Part shown: piece after piece, positions 11,286-21,381 of the stretch
How the letters are laid out: every line of letters starts with the position of its first letter
Numbering within the stretch: the stretch's first letter is position 1
Assembly: GCA_949130495.1 (NCBI GenBank)
Contig: OX422221.1
Span: forward strand, 481,171,659 to 481,235,658
Reading direction: 5' to 3'
Length of the DNA stretch: 64,000 bases
Origin: Sambucus nigra
Lineage: Eukaryota; Streptophyta; Magnoliopsida; Dipsacales; Adoxaceae
Notes under the pieces: model-generated
Seen by the model: only the letters and a program-made list of their open reading frames with translations
Database searches by the model: none
Told to the model about the DNA's origin: nothing
Translations under genes and position numbers: made by a program

Positions 11286-11749
11286 CCACTCGTATATGTA
11301 ATTTTTTAGTTTGAGTAAATATTTTTTTTGTAAATTATTGGGTTACTAATATCGTATCTTTTTTGTATCCTATTTTTTTTGCAGGATAACAGTTTATCGT
11401 TGGCTTTTATTCACGTGGAACACACAAAGAACTCAATGGTTTATAACAAGGGGTTTATTTATGATTCCATTTTTTTGTGTCATGGTTGTACGGTCTTTTG
11501 TTGTTTTATTGTTGACTTTTATGGCCGTGTGGGCTTTTGTAAGTTAATTGTTATATTTTGTGGCCGTGCAGGCTTTATGTTAGGCAAGTTTTGTATTATC
11601 AGGTTTTGGAATGTCCAGAAAATAGAGAAAACTCAGCCCAAATGTTTTTGGGCCTGTGAGATGTTTAAGACTTATAATATTTTTAAGTTTGTATGTACAT
11701 TAGTTTATTAACAACGCGCAATATTATTAATTGGTGAATTTTGTGCTTT
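11286..11749. other. Unassigned segment beside the array
   Basis: A pyrimidine tract followed by a good splice acceptor (TTTTTTTTGCAG at about 11370-11384) precedes an open stretch to 11711. The stretch contains two similar pieces (GGCCGTGTGGGCTTT and GGCCGTGCAGGCTTT, about 50 bp apart). The predicted peptide is Cys/Phe-rich and matches no family I know. Confidence 0.35.
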
Positions 11750-12173
11750 CAAATAAATTTTTTTTTATAAAAAATTTGGCACAGTTCAAAATCGTGGCAA
11801 AAGTGTATCATATTTTGGCACGGTTTTGAACTGTGCCAAATTTTTTAAAACTGGACTGAATCTGGCACAGTTAAAAACTGTGTCAGAAATATCAAATTCT
11901 GGCACGGTTTAAAAGTGTGCCAGAAGTGTTCCTATTTTGTTGAATCTGGCACAGTTAAAAACTGTGCCAAAAGTGTGCGAGAAATATCAAATTCTGGCAC
12001 GGTTTAAAAGTGTGCCAGAAGTGTTCCTGTTTGGCTGAATTTGGCACACTTTTGAGCCGTGCCAGAAAAAAATTGCTATTTTGGAACACCTGATTCTGGC
12101 ACAGTTCAAAACCGTGCCAGATTTGATCTGGCACAGTTTTAAACCGTGCCAGATTCCTATTTTTGGTGTCGTG
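11750..12173. mobile_element. CACTA-like element 3, right terminus only
   Basis: At least ten direct and inverted copies of TGGCACAGTT / GGCACGGTTT fill 11775-12155, the subterminal array expected of a CACTA element but with a motif different from elements 1 and 2. It ends TTTTTGGTGTCGTG at 12173, which read inward is CACGACACCAAAAA, one base from the standard CACTACACCAAAA. No matching left terminus was found, so the extent and whether the 168-bp array lies inside are unknown. The bases right of the end (AGA) would be the target duplication. Confidence 0.7.
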
Positions 12174-12189
12174 AGAAAAGCAGCTTACC

Positions 12190-13030
12190 GAGAATGTTCA
12201 CCATCAGCCAAAGGTTCTCTGATGTTCCAAGCTTTGATCAGCTTGGCAGCTCGAACCTCACTAAGAGCAGGTTCCAAGTTCTCTGTCCTCACTGAAAAGA
12301 AGAGATAAGAATATCGGAGAAATCATATATTAATAAGAAGATCGAAGAGCAGAACAAAAAGTTAAGCCTACCTATGTACTCCTCCCCACAAAAGGGGATC
12401 GTGAACCTGTCAGGCCTCGACCCCTCGGTATGGGGAGGAAATTACCAATTTCTAGCAAGAAAACCCTCTTACCAGTAATCCTTGTGGGAATGAGGTCGAT
12501 TTACTACCAATATCCTATCAAGACTCCTGACCTTGAGGTAAAGAAGACCATAACTTGTTCGCGAGAAAGAGTAGCAGAAGCATGTCTCAACGAGCCCTAG
12601 ATTGGTGCCATAGAGTTGATTTATTCTATGGACATTATTAACTATCTTCCAAACGTTTGGCGAACACTGTGCAGGGACAATATTGAAGTAACCAAAGAAG
12701 TGCAAAAACAAATTGATTGGAGGGAAAGTGAGCCCCTCTTGGGACAGTAAAAGAACGTGAATCCAGTGAGCGCCTTCTATTTATCTAACATTTTTAGGGA
12801 CAGGGGCACACTCAATGTCTACCCAATCTGGGATGTTGTAGTACTTCCTAAAATTAATTACAGACCTATTGCCAATTTTTGCCTTTTACAAAACCCTAAC
12901 TACAAATACAAGGAGATTGCAATGGAAAAAAGCACAGACAGAGAGCAAGAAGAACTTACGAAATCAAAACTTGGCTTGGGACGACGTGAAGTCACAAGCA
13001 GAGATGATGGAGGAGACTGAGATTGAAAGA
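12190..13030 (-). pseudogene. Antisense gene of Tat-like element (Transposase_28-like)
   Basis: On the minus strand, spliced-looking segments encode a protein like the 'putative gypsy type transposon' domain (Pfam PF04195). The run LTFPPINLFLHFFGYFN is followed by VPAQCSPNVWKIVNNVHRIN, then a Tyr-rich YGLLYLKVRS segment ending HSHKDYW at 12470, where a GTAAG donor follows. A further exon at about 12190-12300 (AAKLIKAWNIRE) also ends in GTAAGC. The function is unknown; the protein lies opposite to the element's own transcription. Upstream parts carry stops, so it is probably not functional. The paralogous copy is at 16484-18483. Confidence 0.65.
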
Positions 13031-13269
13031 TGAATACATGGGAAGGAGAACGTAACAGTAGAAGCTCACTGGAGATGAGAAAATTTGAAGAAGTTTGAAA
13101 CGACAACAACGAGATACTGCTCCAAAAGGTTTTTTAAACATCTCCAATCATATCGCACAAGACCCGAAGCAAGCTGCCGCCAAAATCAAGTTGAGAGGAG
13201 AACTTCAATCTTGGGAAGAGTTACACAATTTACAAGAGAGCCATTATGACAAATCATTTAAATTTAGTG

Positions 13270-13714
13270 AGCCCAAATTGTGTCCCAACAACTTTAGGGG
13301 CAATTGCGGGTACCTCGATTTGTCACCACGGGCCCAGATGAGTAGCCCAGAAAAGGCCCAAAGTCTGGAGGCCTCACTTCCCCACTAGAACCAATTACGA
13401 CTTAGTCTATTCCTAAAATCTCATGGAGAGATATTCTAGGAAATGAAGGACTGATGTGGGGGAGTCCAACACCCCCACTCCTCGAGAAGAAACATGTATA
13501 TAACAAACCCTAGGCCTGGGGCAAAAGGCACGTAATATATTTCCTGTAAAACACTCCCCGGAGTACAAAGAAATAATACTGAGAGCACCACCGTGGCCGT
13601 AGGCATTCTTGCTGAACCACGCACATAGTGTGTTGTGTCATTGGCATTCTTTACATTCCTTATTTGCTTTGGTGATTGTCTTTTCCTATAAATTTGTGTT
13701 TAACTTAATAGTCA

Positions 13715-13715
<1 letters not shown>
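13270..13715 (+). repeat. 3' LTR (partial boundaries) of Tat-like fragment
   Basis: Contains a TATA box (GTATATAACA at about 13495) and the characteristic plant LTR R/U5 signature: GTGGCCGTAGGC about 15 bases before GAACCACG (13592-13620), as in the LTRs at 16410 and 19360. The left edge cannot be fixed. The right end runs into the CA/TA microsatellite, so no target duplication can be read. Confidence 0.6.

Positions 13716-13807
<92 letters not shown>
13716..13807. repeat. (AC)n(AT)n compound microsatellite
   Basis: AC repeats to about 13762, then AT repeats to 13807. It abuts a 113-bp segment (13808-13920) that is repeated at 24101-24215, also directly after a TA run. Confidence 0.95.
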
Positions 13808-13812
<5 letters not shown>

Positions 13813-13920
13813 TCAAAAAAATATTTGGAATGATCAAAATTAATATATTACATTAAACTAACATGTACATTAATTACAATTAAACTAATTTAATATTAAT
13901 TAAAAGGTTAATAATAGTTT
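13808..13920. repeat. Dispersed repeat, copy A (pair at 24101-24215)
   Basis: About 113 bp beginning GACACTCAAAAAAATATTTGG and ending in TAAAAGGTTAATAA. A close copy in the same orientation lies at 24101-24215, likewise next to a (TA)n run. The shared block probably belongs to an unidentified transposon end. Confidence 0.85.
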
Positions 13921-13934
13921 CGTTTCACATTCTC

Positions 13935-15960
13935 CACTTTTTTGATGATGACAAACAATGAGTCACAATGATCGATAAAATGAATAAATTAAGCACACTT
14001 AGTGAATCATAAATATTTCTCCCCCTTTGACATTTTCAAAAATATTTTTCATATAAAATAAGTGTCAACGGGTAAAAAGCGAAGCTCCCCCTATCAAATA
14101 TAATTTGTGCATGGGAACTTGCAATATATCATAAGAGGCAAATACAAATATCTGAAATTTTCAATCAACGCGTATTTCAACATAAATTTTCTTAAATAAT
14201 GCATTTGAACTGTAGGATAAGCATGAATGAATATCATTAAATATTGCATAAGTCACCATGATGAGAAAATCAATAATATCAAGCACATAATGGTGAAAAT
14301 TTCACAACTCAATGTTTTTAAATAATTTGAATTTAGCACACAGCATGAGTTAAAAGATAACAACATATATATAGCGACAAGAATATTTCATTTTGTTCAT
14401 ACTTTGCCATATTTGAGATATGAGCTAAAATTCTCGGATTTATCAATCATATGGCAATATCAATTATAATGAAAAAAAAATCATAATCAAGCAATTTTAA
14501 TAATCAATATTAATGAACATTTATCTCCCCCTAAGGGATAGCAATTAAGGCATATATGCATATAGCAAATAATGTGCATCTAACAAATAATGTGCATATA
14601 ACAAATAACGTGCATCTATTTGCTTCATAAAATCATTTTCAATAAGTTTAAAAAATATTCACAAACCTTTTTTATTAATCATATGATTTTTTAAATCAAG
14701 CACAAATATCACAAGTGTTATTTTCTTCTAAAAAAAGATATTCTTCATGAAAATCATTAATATTCAAATAAATGGAGCTAGTCATGTAACATGTCGTAAT
14801 TTAAATTACAAGAGTCAATATGTTCATATAACAAAAATCAATATGTCCATGTATCAAAATTAACAAATGCATATATCAATAATTAGCTAATATATACAAG
14901 CAAATTTTCAAATGACATTTTGCTTTCAAAAAGATATATGATAAAGTCTAGAATTATTCAAGAATCAAAATCAAAGATATGTCTAGATGCAATAAAAAAA
15001 TATGATTTTTCTTCTCAGAAAATTTATCATCAAAATCAACTGATTGTGTCATATAACTTAAAATCATCATAGGATATATGAATGTATAAATTAGCATATG
15101 AAGGCTAAATCATTAACAACAAACTCATATACTTTAACAAATAATCTAATCATGGAATAATATCAATTAAGATCATAATACATGAAATTCAAGAAGGGTG
15201 TTTCTTACCACCTTATCATTACTAATGATTTGTCCATAAAGTTCTCTCCAATGTGGCATTCTCAATGTTAGGCAATGATACTTTAAATATGTAATGAAAC
15301 CAAATCATATGCCTTGAAAATCCATATCCCATCAAAATGCAACCTACACAACTTTGAAGATTTTCTCTTTTGGTACCCAAAATGTGTTAGGTATATATGG
15401 GTTAGTATACATCTTAGTTCCTTTAGGAACCCAAGCTAATTTATCTTTTTCAATTTGTATGGACACAAATCTGAAAAATGTGTGTCTACTACAATATGTG
15501 CACAAGTATTTTGAGATACTAAAAGAGGCATTATTTTGTATTAAATTTGAATAGTTCTTTTTCTCATTCTTGTTAATATCATAGTCAATTCCAACTTTGC
15601 CAAAAGTCCATCTTTGGTCTCCTAATAATCTGTCTAAATTATTTCTACCATTTACAAAATTTGACAAGATAGGCAATAATGTTTCAACTTTCTTTTTCAA
15701 TTCTAAATTTTCAAATTTAAGTTTTTCAAGAGACATGCCACTAGTACTTTCTATTATTAAAATTTGAAATTATTTTCTTAAATAATGTTTTTCAAATTTC
15801 AAATCATTAATTTCTTTCAAGTACAAATCACATTTAGTTGAAAGTAATGAATGAGCTTTTTTAAGATCAGCATATTTATTTTTAAGTTCATCAAAACTAT
15901 CAGATAATTCATCAAAAATATTTTGCAATTCCTCATAATCATCAACAATATTATCATCAC
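13935..15960 (-). mobile_element. Ty1/copia (SIRE/Maximus-like) remnant, left part
   Basis: Minus-strand retrotransposon remnant split by the insertion at 15961-19478. Polypurine-tract-like sites, read on the minus strand (GTCAAAGGGGGAGAAA at about 14022-14037, others near 14085 and 14527; TTTGTCATCATCAAAAAA near 13942), are typical of the 3' region of SIRE-type copia elements. Gag C-terminal coding follows at 15344-15955. The interval 13935-15340 holds no pol coding that I can see, so reverse transcriptase and integrase are deleted. The right part continues at 19479. Confidence 0.7.
15344..15955 (-). pseudogene. Copia gag, C-terminal half
   Basis: Shows the classic late-gag pattern of plant copia elements: a coiled-coil region (YEELQNIFDELSDSFDEL), then ENLELKKKVETLLPIL and LDRLLGDQRWTFGKVGIDYD. 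A CCHC knuckle follows whose later residues are lost (CTYCSRHTFF without the expected His/Cys), then LAWVPKGTK...TNPYIPNTFWVPK. A stop near 15768 breaks the frame. Gag would package the element's RNA. The N-terminal side continues at 19484-19841, beyond the nested element. Confidence 0.8.
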
Positions 15961-16494
15961 TGTTGATACCAAATTTATTCTGCTGATATGGACCAATCAT
16001 TTGAAGACGCGTGTCTTCCTATGTGGCAACTGTAAATGCTTATACCGAATTACTCAACCACCCGAGGAACTCCTATACTCCAAATAACTCAAGATCACCG
16101 AGCAACTAAGAAGTCACGAGGAACTCAAGGACCCCGAGAAGTTCAAGCGTGTCGAGCTACTTAGGCGGTTCGAGCTACTTAGGCGGGCTGAGAAGCTTAG
16201 CACTCTAATCAGAATAATCAAGGAGACGACTGCACATTAAATGCTCATTTATTATCATACAGATGTACATGTCTACTATATAACAGCGCATTGTCCTTTC
16301 ATTTGTACAACCTAAAGTCTATAAATACATTGTAACCTCCTCATTGAGAGGGGAGGCTGAATCTCTTGGTAAAATCACTTATCGAGAATTCCAGGCAAAC
16401 AAATCAGCAATATAAAAACAGTGGACGTAGGCTATTCTCTTAAGGCTGAACCACTTTAAAAATCCATTGTCTTATTTATTTACTCATTTTTTAT
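15961..16494 (+). repeat. 5' LTR, 3'-truncated
   Basis: Closely similar to 18900-19445 (scattered differences, my estimate about 95% identity). It contains TATAAATA at 16320-16327 and the R-region signature GTGGACGTAGGC...GAACCAC. Similarity stops after TTTTATCTATGATT. The right LTR continues for another 45 or so bases to the terminal ATCAACA. Confidence 0.9.
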
Positions 16495-18483
16495 CTATGA
16501 TTGTGTGTTGCCGGAATAGATCAGAATCCTCAAAAATTTTCATCTCTTTCAATGCTGCTACCCATCCATCTCGAAAGTACTTGAGGCTAGCATACTCCAT
16601 TTGTGAAGTCATGGCAGCCAGACCCTTGGTCCAGCCTTTATCCCACCCAGTGCTGAACGATTTTTTAACAACCTTTTTCCTCTTTTCCTTTTCCGAGGAG
16701 GTCCTTACCCTAAGGAGCTCCTCGGTAGATTTCAACTTCCCTTCCACCTCCTCCTTCTGGTGATCAACCTCACGAAGTCTACCAACTTCCTCTTCAACAG
16801 TTTTGAGCTTATTCTCAAGCTCCTTAGCATTCTTGAGATTCTCCTCAAGATCTTTATTGTTCTTCTCAAACTCTTTCATCTTCTTCTCCAACCCCTTGGA
16901 GACCTCCACAGCTCGATCTCTCTCTTGCTCAATGAACTTGAGTTGTTTCTCCCAAGCCACTTTATCTTCTTTATATTTCTGACGAGAGTCCTTTAAGGAT
17001 TGATTTAGACCGACAAAAGCTTCCTGTACACCTCCCGAGGAGCTTGAAGCTTTAATAGCCTCATCCTTATTCAGAATACTGTTAAAATATGTTACCAACT
17101 AAAGAAAGAAATAATTTTGAGTCAATACAGGGACATAGCAGTGAAAAGTGAAAACTTAGACTAGTAATACTTACTGAGGCAATATGTTGAGCAGCCAATG
17201 TAGTGACCCTGTCACGAGAAAGAGTGTCTTCAATACCTTAGATTTTTGGGATAATCCAAGACTTCACCAAGCCCATGGAAGAGCTCGGAGGAACAAAAGT
17301 AGGAACACCACTTACTGCATTTAAAGGCTGAGAAATAGGTTCAGCGAGCCTATCCGAGGAACTTTTCTTTGACTTCTTCGGAGGAGCAGGACTATTTTCA
17401 ACCAAATAAGTTGTCTTGGTTGGTGATACGACAATAACCTCACTAGGAGGAGAAATAACCACAGCTTTGCTCGGAGCCACAGGGGGCTTCTCAACAACTT
17501 TCTTGGCAGCAACTGGAGGGGGTACATCAATGTTTCTTATTCCTTCCTCTGGAACATCATGCTTATTTTTTTTGCCTCCACATTGGCAGAGTCTGATTTG
17601 TCAAAGAAGACAGGAGCTCTTCTTCTCTTCATTATGTTACTAGGGGGAATATTCGATTCAGAGGACGAACCTTCCACACCAGTTTCAGAAGCTGATACTT
17701 GGTCGATGTCAACCACCACTGGACGAGCAGTGAAGGATGAAGTATAGCTCTTATACTGCAACAAATAAGAGGCTGATATAATATGTTCGTCAGCAACGGA
17801 TTGGTGTAAACTCCAGATAAGTTTCTAATGCGTTGAATTAACATCAGTTTCTTTGGGAGACATTCTTTTGCTGTCAACTGCAAATAATCAAAAACCAAAT
17901 GTCAGTGAAGCATTTCATCAAATATGAAGAAAATATAATTTTAAAAAATAAAATAAAAATAAAAACAACCTATCCCATTGCCATAAGGAGGACATCTAGG
18001 ACCTTGATATACATCATCTCCATTTAATGGAGGATGTTGCCAATTTTTCATTACCACTCTATGTTCAAAATAATCCATGTTGGCGTCGGGAAGATTGGCA
18101 ACTAATGCCCTATTCAAAAACTTAGTTTTTAAATAAAAAGTACTATCGCTGACAACCCATCTGTAGCAATACATTATCTCTGGAATCCCTAAACGGGTTC
18201 CATGAAGTTGGTTTAGCCTATGAACTCCATTAACTATCCTCCAGGTGTTTTGTGCTATTTTTGCAGGTACAACGTCAAAATACTGACAGAACTCCAAACA
18301 TTAAGGATTTGGAGGAAAAGAAAAGCCACATTCGGCCACAAAGAGACTTGGGAACCAATGTCCCTCAGCCAAAGAAAAATAGTCAGAAGGTTCAGAAAGT
18401 TCTTCCAATATGACCCACGAAGGAATTGAAAATTCAGAGCGAAATTTGTCAAGCGATTCAACAAGGTAAACCATGACGAACAA
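16484..18483 (-). pseudogene. Antisense gene of the Tat-like derivative (Transposase_28-like with coiled coil)
   Basis: Minus-strand coding segments in order: 18483-18301 (FRSEFSIPSWVILEELSEP... ending GFSFPPNP), a frameshift, 18297-17941 (VVPAKIAQNTWRIVNGVHRL, LNRALVANLPDANMDYF), 17764-17537 (low-complexity Ser-rich, KRRRAP), 17480-17238 (PPKKSKKSSSDRLAEP) and 17098-16484. The last is a 200-residue coiled coil rich in Glu and Lys (LEENLKNAKELENKLKTVEEEVGRLREV) whose stop lies in the truncated LTR. The first half matches the 'putative gypsy type transposon' domain (PF04195). Such antisense ORFs are described in Tat-lineage elements, with unknown function. The frameshift at 18300 and stops between exons suggest decay, though some gaps may be introns. 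Confidence 0.75.
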
Positions 18484-18635
18484 AGTAAATAAAAGAGAAG
18501 GAAGAAAATCTTACAGGAAAGGAGTGAATCAGTTGACAACGAACAATGGAAGAAACGAACGCATAAGATAGAGAAGAAATGAAGAATTCAAGAATACAAA
18601 TTTGAAAAAGGAACGACGATTGGATTTCTGCCGCG

Positions 18636-18645
18636 CTTATATACT
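18636..18645 (-). promoter_or_regulatory. Candidate TATA box of the antisense gene
   Basis: AGTATATAAG on the minus strand about 155 bp upstream of the first recognised antisense coding segment, in a small GC-richer patch. It lies outside the LTR, which suggests the antisense gene has a promoter separate from the LTR. Confidence 0.5.
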
Positions 18646-18899
18646 TTACCTCGGGAAGAGAGAAAAATAATGATTACCAGGACGGACGATTGCGTATCCG
18701 GCGGCTAAAAAGAAGAAAAGGGCACAAAAAACGAAGCGATTATGGAAATTCAAAATACTTTAAAAGCCTGATACTATGCACTCAAAAAATGAGTTATATA
18801 AAACGAAAGTTTATCTAAAATCCATAAAAACTGAAAGTCTAAGCAGCAGAATGTTCCATACTTTTCTTCAACATCCAACTACGAAACATTGGGGGATTC

Positions 18900-19478
18900 T
18901 GTTGATACCAAATTTATTCTGCTGATATGGACCTATCATTTGAAGATGCGTGTCTTCCTATGTGGCAACTGTAAATGCTTATACGGAATTACTCAACCAC
19001 CCGAGGAACTGTATACTCCAAACAACTCAAGATCACCGAGGAACTAAGAAGTCACGAGGAACTCAAGGACCCCGAACAGTTCAAGCGTGTCGAGCTACTT
19101 AGGCGGTCCAAGATACTTAGGCGGTCTGAGCAGCTTAGCACTCTAATCAGAATAATCAAGGAGACGACTGCGCATTAAATGTTCATTTATTATCATACAG
19201 ATGTACATGTCTACTAGATAACAACGCATTGTCCTTTCATTTGTATAACCTGAAGGCTATAAATACATTGTAACCTCCTCATTGAGAGGGGAGGCTGAAT
19301 CTCTTGGTAAAATCACTTATCGAGAATTCCAGGCAAAACAAATCAGCAATACAAAAACAGTGGACGTAGGCCATTCTCTTAAGGCTGAACCACTTTAAAA
19401 ATCCATTGTCATATTTATTTACTCATTTTTTATCTGTGATTAAAATAATTAGATCAAATCTAGTTTTTTACATCAACA
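18900..19478 (+). repeat. 3' LTR, complete
   Basis: 579 bp, starts TGTTGATACC and ends ACATCAACA, with TATAAATA at 19258-19265. A polypurine tract (TTGGGGGATTC) ends immediately before it. It is followed by the ATCAC target duplication. Confidence 0.9.
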
Positions 19479-19483
19479 ATCAC

Positions 19484-19862
19484 TATCACTAGAGGTAGGT
19501 TTAAAGTTTACCTCCTCATTACCAATTGTCATGAGACAAGGAGCATTAGTAAATTCACTACATGATTCATCAATATTAACATATAGGCAAGGATGGCACA
19601 TATCTCCACTTTTTGCATCAAAATTCAAGCTTTCATTGAGGTCTTCCTTTAAAATAACACTTGAAATGAAAGGTTGACTACTTGGACATTTAATTCTCAC
19701 AAAATAAAACAATGAGTAGCTAAATGATATCAAACATTTAAGTATACACATAATAAAAATGTGGAGTGCAACATTTAAAATAAATAGAATTTTTTTTGCC
19801 ATGATCTTCAACTCTAGAATTATTAATTCGAAAATAATCAAAGCACTAACTTTGATACCAAT
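19484..19862 (-). pseudogene. Copia remnant, right part: gag segment and primer-binding site
   Basis: Minus-strand sequence continues the copia gag interrupted at 15960 (CPSSQPFISSVIL, FTNAPCLMTIGNEEVNF). At 19851-19861 the minus strand reads TTGGTATCAAAG, a slightly mutated tRNA-Met primer-binding site, two bases after the LTR end (TGTTGCCC at 19863 on the plus strand). Order on the minus strand is LTR, primer site, gag, as expected. Confidence 0.75.
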
Positions 19863-21100
19863 TGTTGCCCAGAAAAATACCCAAGAGGGGGGAGGAATTG
19901 GGATTTTGTAAACTTTTTTACGTTAAATTAAAATGTTATAAAATATTTAATTTAAGAAAACTTAATAAAAATTTCAAAGTAATAAATTTTCAGTGATTAA
20001 AATTGTGAATATTAACTTAAATCCGAACAATTGATTAAAGAAGTTAAATAAAATATTATAACACCCAATAAATATTTAATCAATTTTTGTATTTAATACA
20101 AACTAATATTCTGAAATTAATTATGTAATTCAAAATTAATTATTTTAATCTTAAAACTTTTTTAGCAAATTTCTGAATTATATTTTTTACAGGTGCAAGT
20201 GCAGAATATATGAATTCAAACCACCGCGTACAACTGTTTGCAAACTAACTCTGAGTTTCAAATCTCGTGGCCTACTTGCGAGTAGGAACCAATCACCGTT
20301 TACAAACGTTGTAGCTTAAACGGACCTACTGCTTACAATCGAAGCTTCTAACAAAACTTCAAAATAAATATGAATTTTATTGTACAATGTTGAATAATGA
20401 AACTCTCGAAAAATACAATTTATACTCTGAGTTTCTTTTTCAATGAGACTTTAATAAATGAATCAGGCTTTTAGCTCTAATCTTCTCTTCAATGTATGAG
20501 AAGAATATTAAATTAATTGCTCTCTTGAATATTGTAGCTGGATAATAATTTTAGATGGTCTCAATAAATTATCAAGTCTCATGTGTCTTCAATGCAGCAC
20601 TTGAATACTTAAATAGGTCTTTAAAAACTCGTTGTTAGAGACAACCCTTGTGAGCATTAAATCTTCCTGATTTGCTGAGATGAAGCGATTTGAAAATTAA
20701 TCTTCTAAAAACTTCCATTCATCTTCTCAATATGGAAATATAACTATTAAAACATGGATATGAACATCCTCAAAATGTAGGGCTGAAAGAGGCTCTTATA
20801 TATATCTTAAAATATACTCCTCGAAAAAGATATTAGTATAAAAGAAAAGTAAAAATATCTTAAATACAACGAGGTGTAAACCACTTTGATGTATAAATGA
20901 TAAGGGTGTTCAGTTAAAAAAATACTTTCTCAATAGAAGTTATGTCAATAGATATATGTATAAAAGCTTTGACAGGGGCACATGATCTTCCCAAGATATT
21001 TACTAGACAAAAATTTAAATTAATGTGGCTAAAAAGAATCATTTATGATTTTAATGGCTAAAGAAAAAGGATGCAGTTTAACGTTTTCATTTAAAAAAAA
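19863..21100 (-). repeat. 5' LTR of the minus-strand copia remnant (outer boundary approximate)
   Basis: Minus-strand LTR ending ...GGGCAACA at 19863. Just inside is a CCAATTCCTCCCCCCTCTTGG block typical of R/U5 regions of SIRE-like LTRs. A TATA box (TATATATAAGAGCC, minus) lies at about 20795-20806. The U3 start to the right could not be located; 21100 is a rough limit. Confidence 0.55.
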
Positions 21101-21335
21101 ACTTAAGAGGAATAGAATTCTATAACAAAGACTGTACAGTTATGTTTCCCCAAATCAAAGCTGATAAAGACTGTACGGTTATGTTTCCCAAAACCAAAGA
21201 CGATAATTGTGGGTATAGAATAGCAAATAATAGTAACAAAATGGATTAAAAAAAGGCCAAATAATGGGTATATATAAGCATAATAATACATTAGAACACT
21301 CAAATAGTATATATGGACCTGTTAGTTTATTGTTG

Positions 21336-21381
<46 letters not shown>

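Larger units (their letters stand above)
12177..13720 (+). mobile_element. Tat-like Ty3/gypsy LTR retrotransposon, 3' fragment
   Basis: The 3' part of an LTR retrotransposon: an antisense gene (about 12190-13030, minus) followed by plus-oriented LTR sequence. The left side is cut by CACTA-like element 3. The layout matches the better-preserved element at 15961-19478, and antisense ORFs between pol and the 3' LTR are reported for the plant Tat lineage. No gag-pol sequence remains in the window. Confidence 0.6.
15961..19478 (+). mobile_element. Tat-like Ty3/gypsy derivative, gag-pol deleted, nested in copia gag
   Basis: Bounded by TGTTGATACC (15961) and ACATCAACA (19478) with 5-bp duplications ATCAC at 15956-15960 and 19479-19483. 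Two LTRs in direct orientation (15961-16494 and 18900-19478) have plus-strand TATA boxes, and a purine-rich tract (ATTGGGGGATTC) sits directly before the right LTR, so the element reads on the plus strand. The only coding region is antisense (16484-18483). The left LTR lacks its last 45 or so bases, and primer site, gag and pol are absent. One deletion therefore removed everything from inside the left LTR to near the end of the antisense gene. Confidence 0.88.

Noticed and set aside
16467..17643. Plus-strand frames over the antisense gene of the Tat-like element
   Set aside because: Complements of the Glu/Lys coiled coil and Pro/Ser-rich segments, giving Leu/Phe-rich nonsense; the minus-strand product has the recognisable features.
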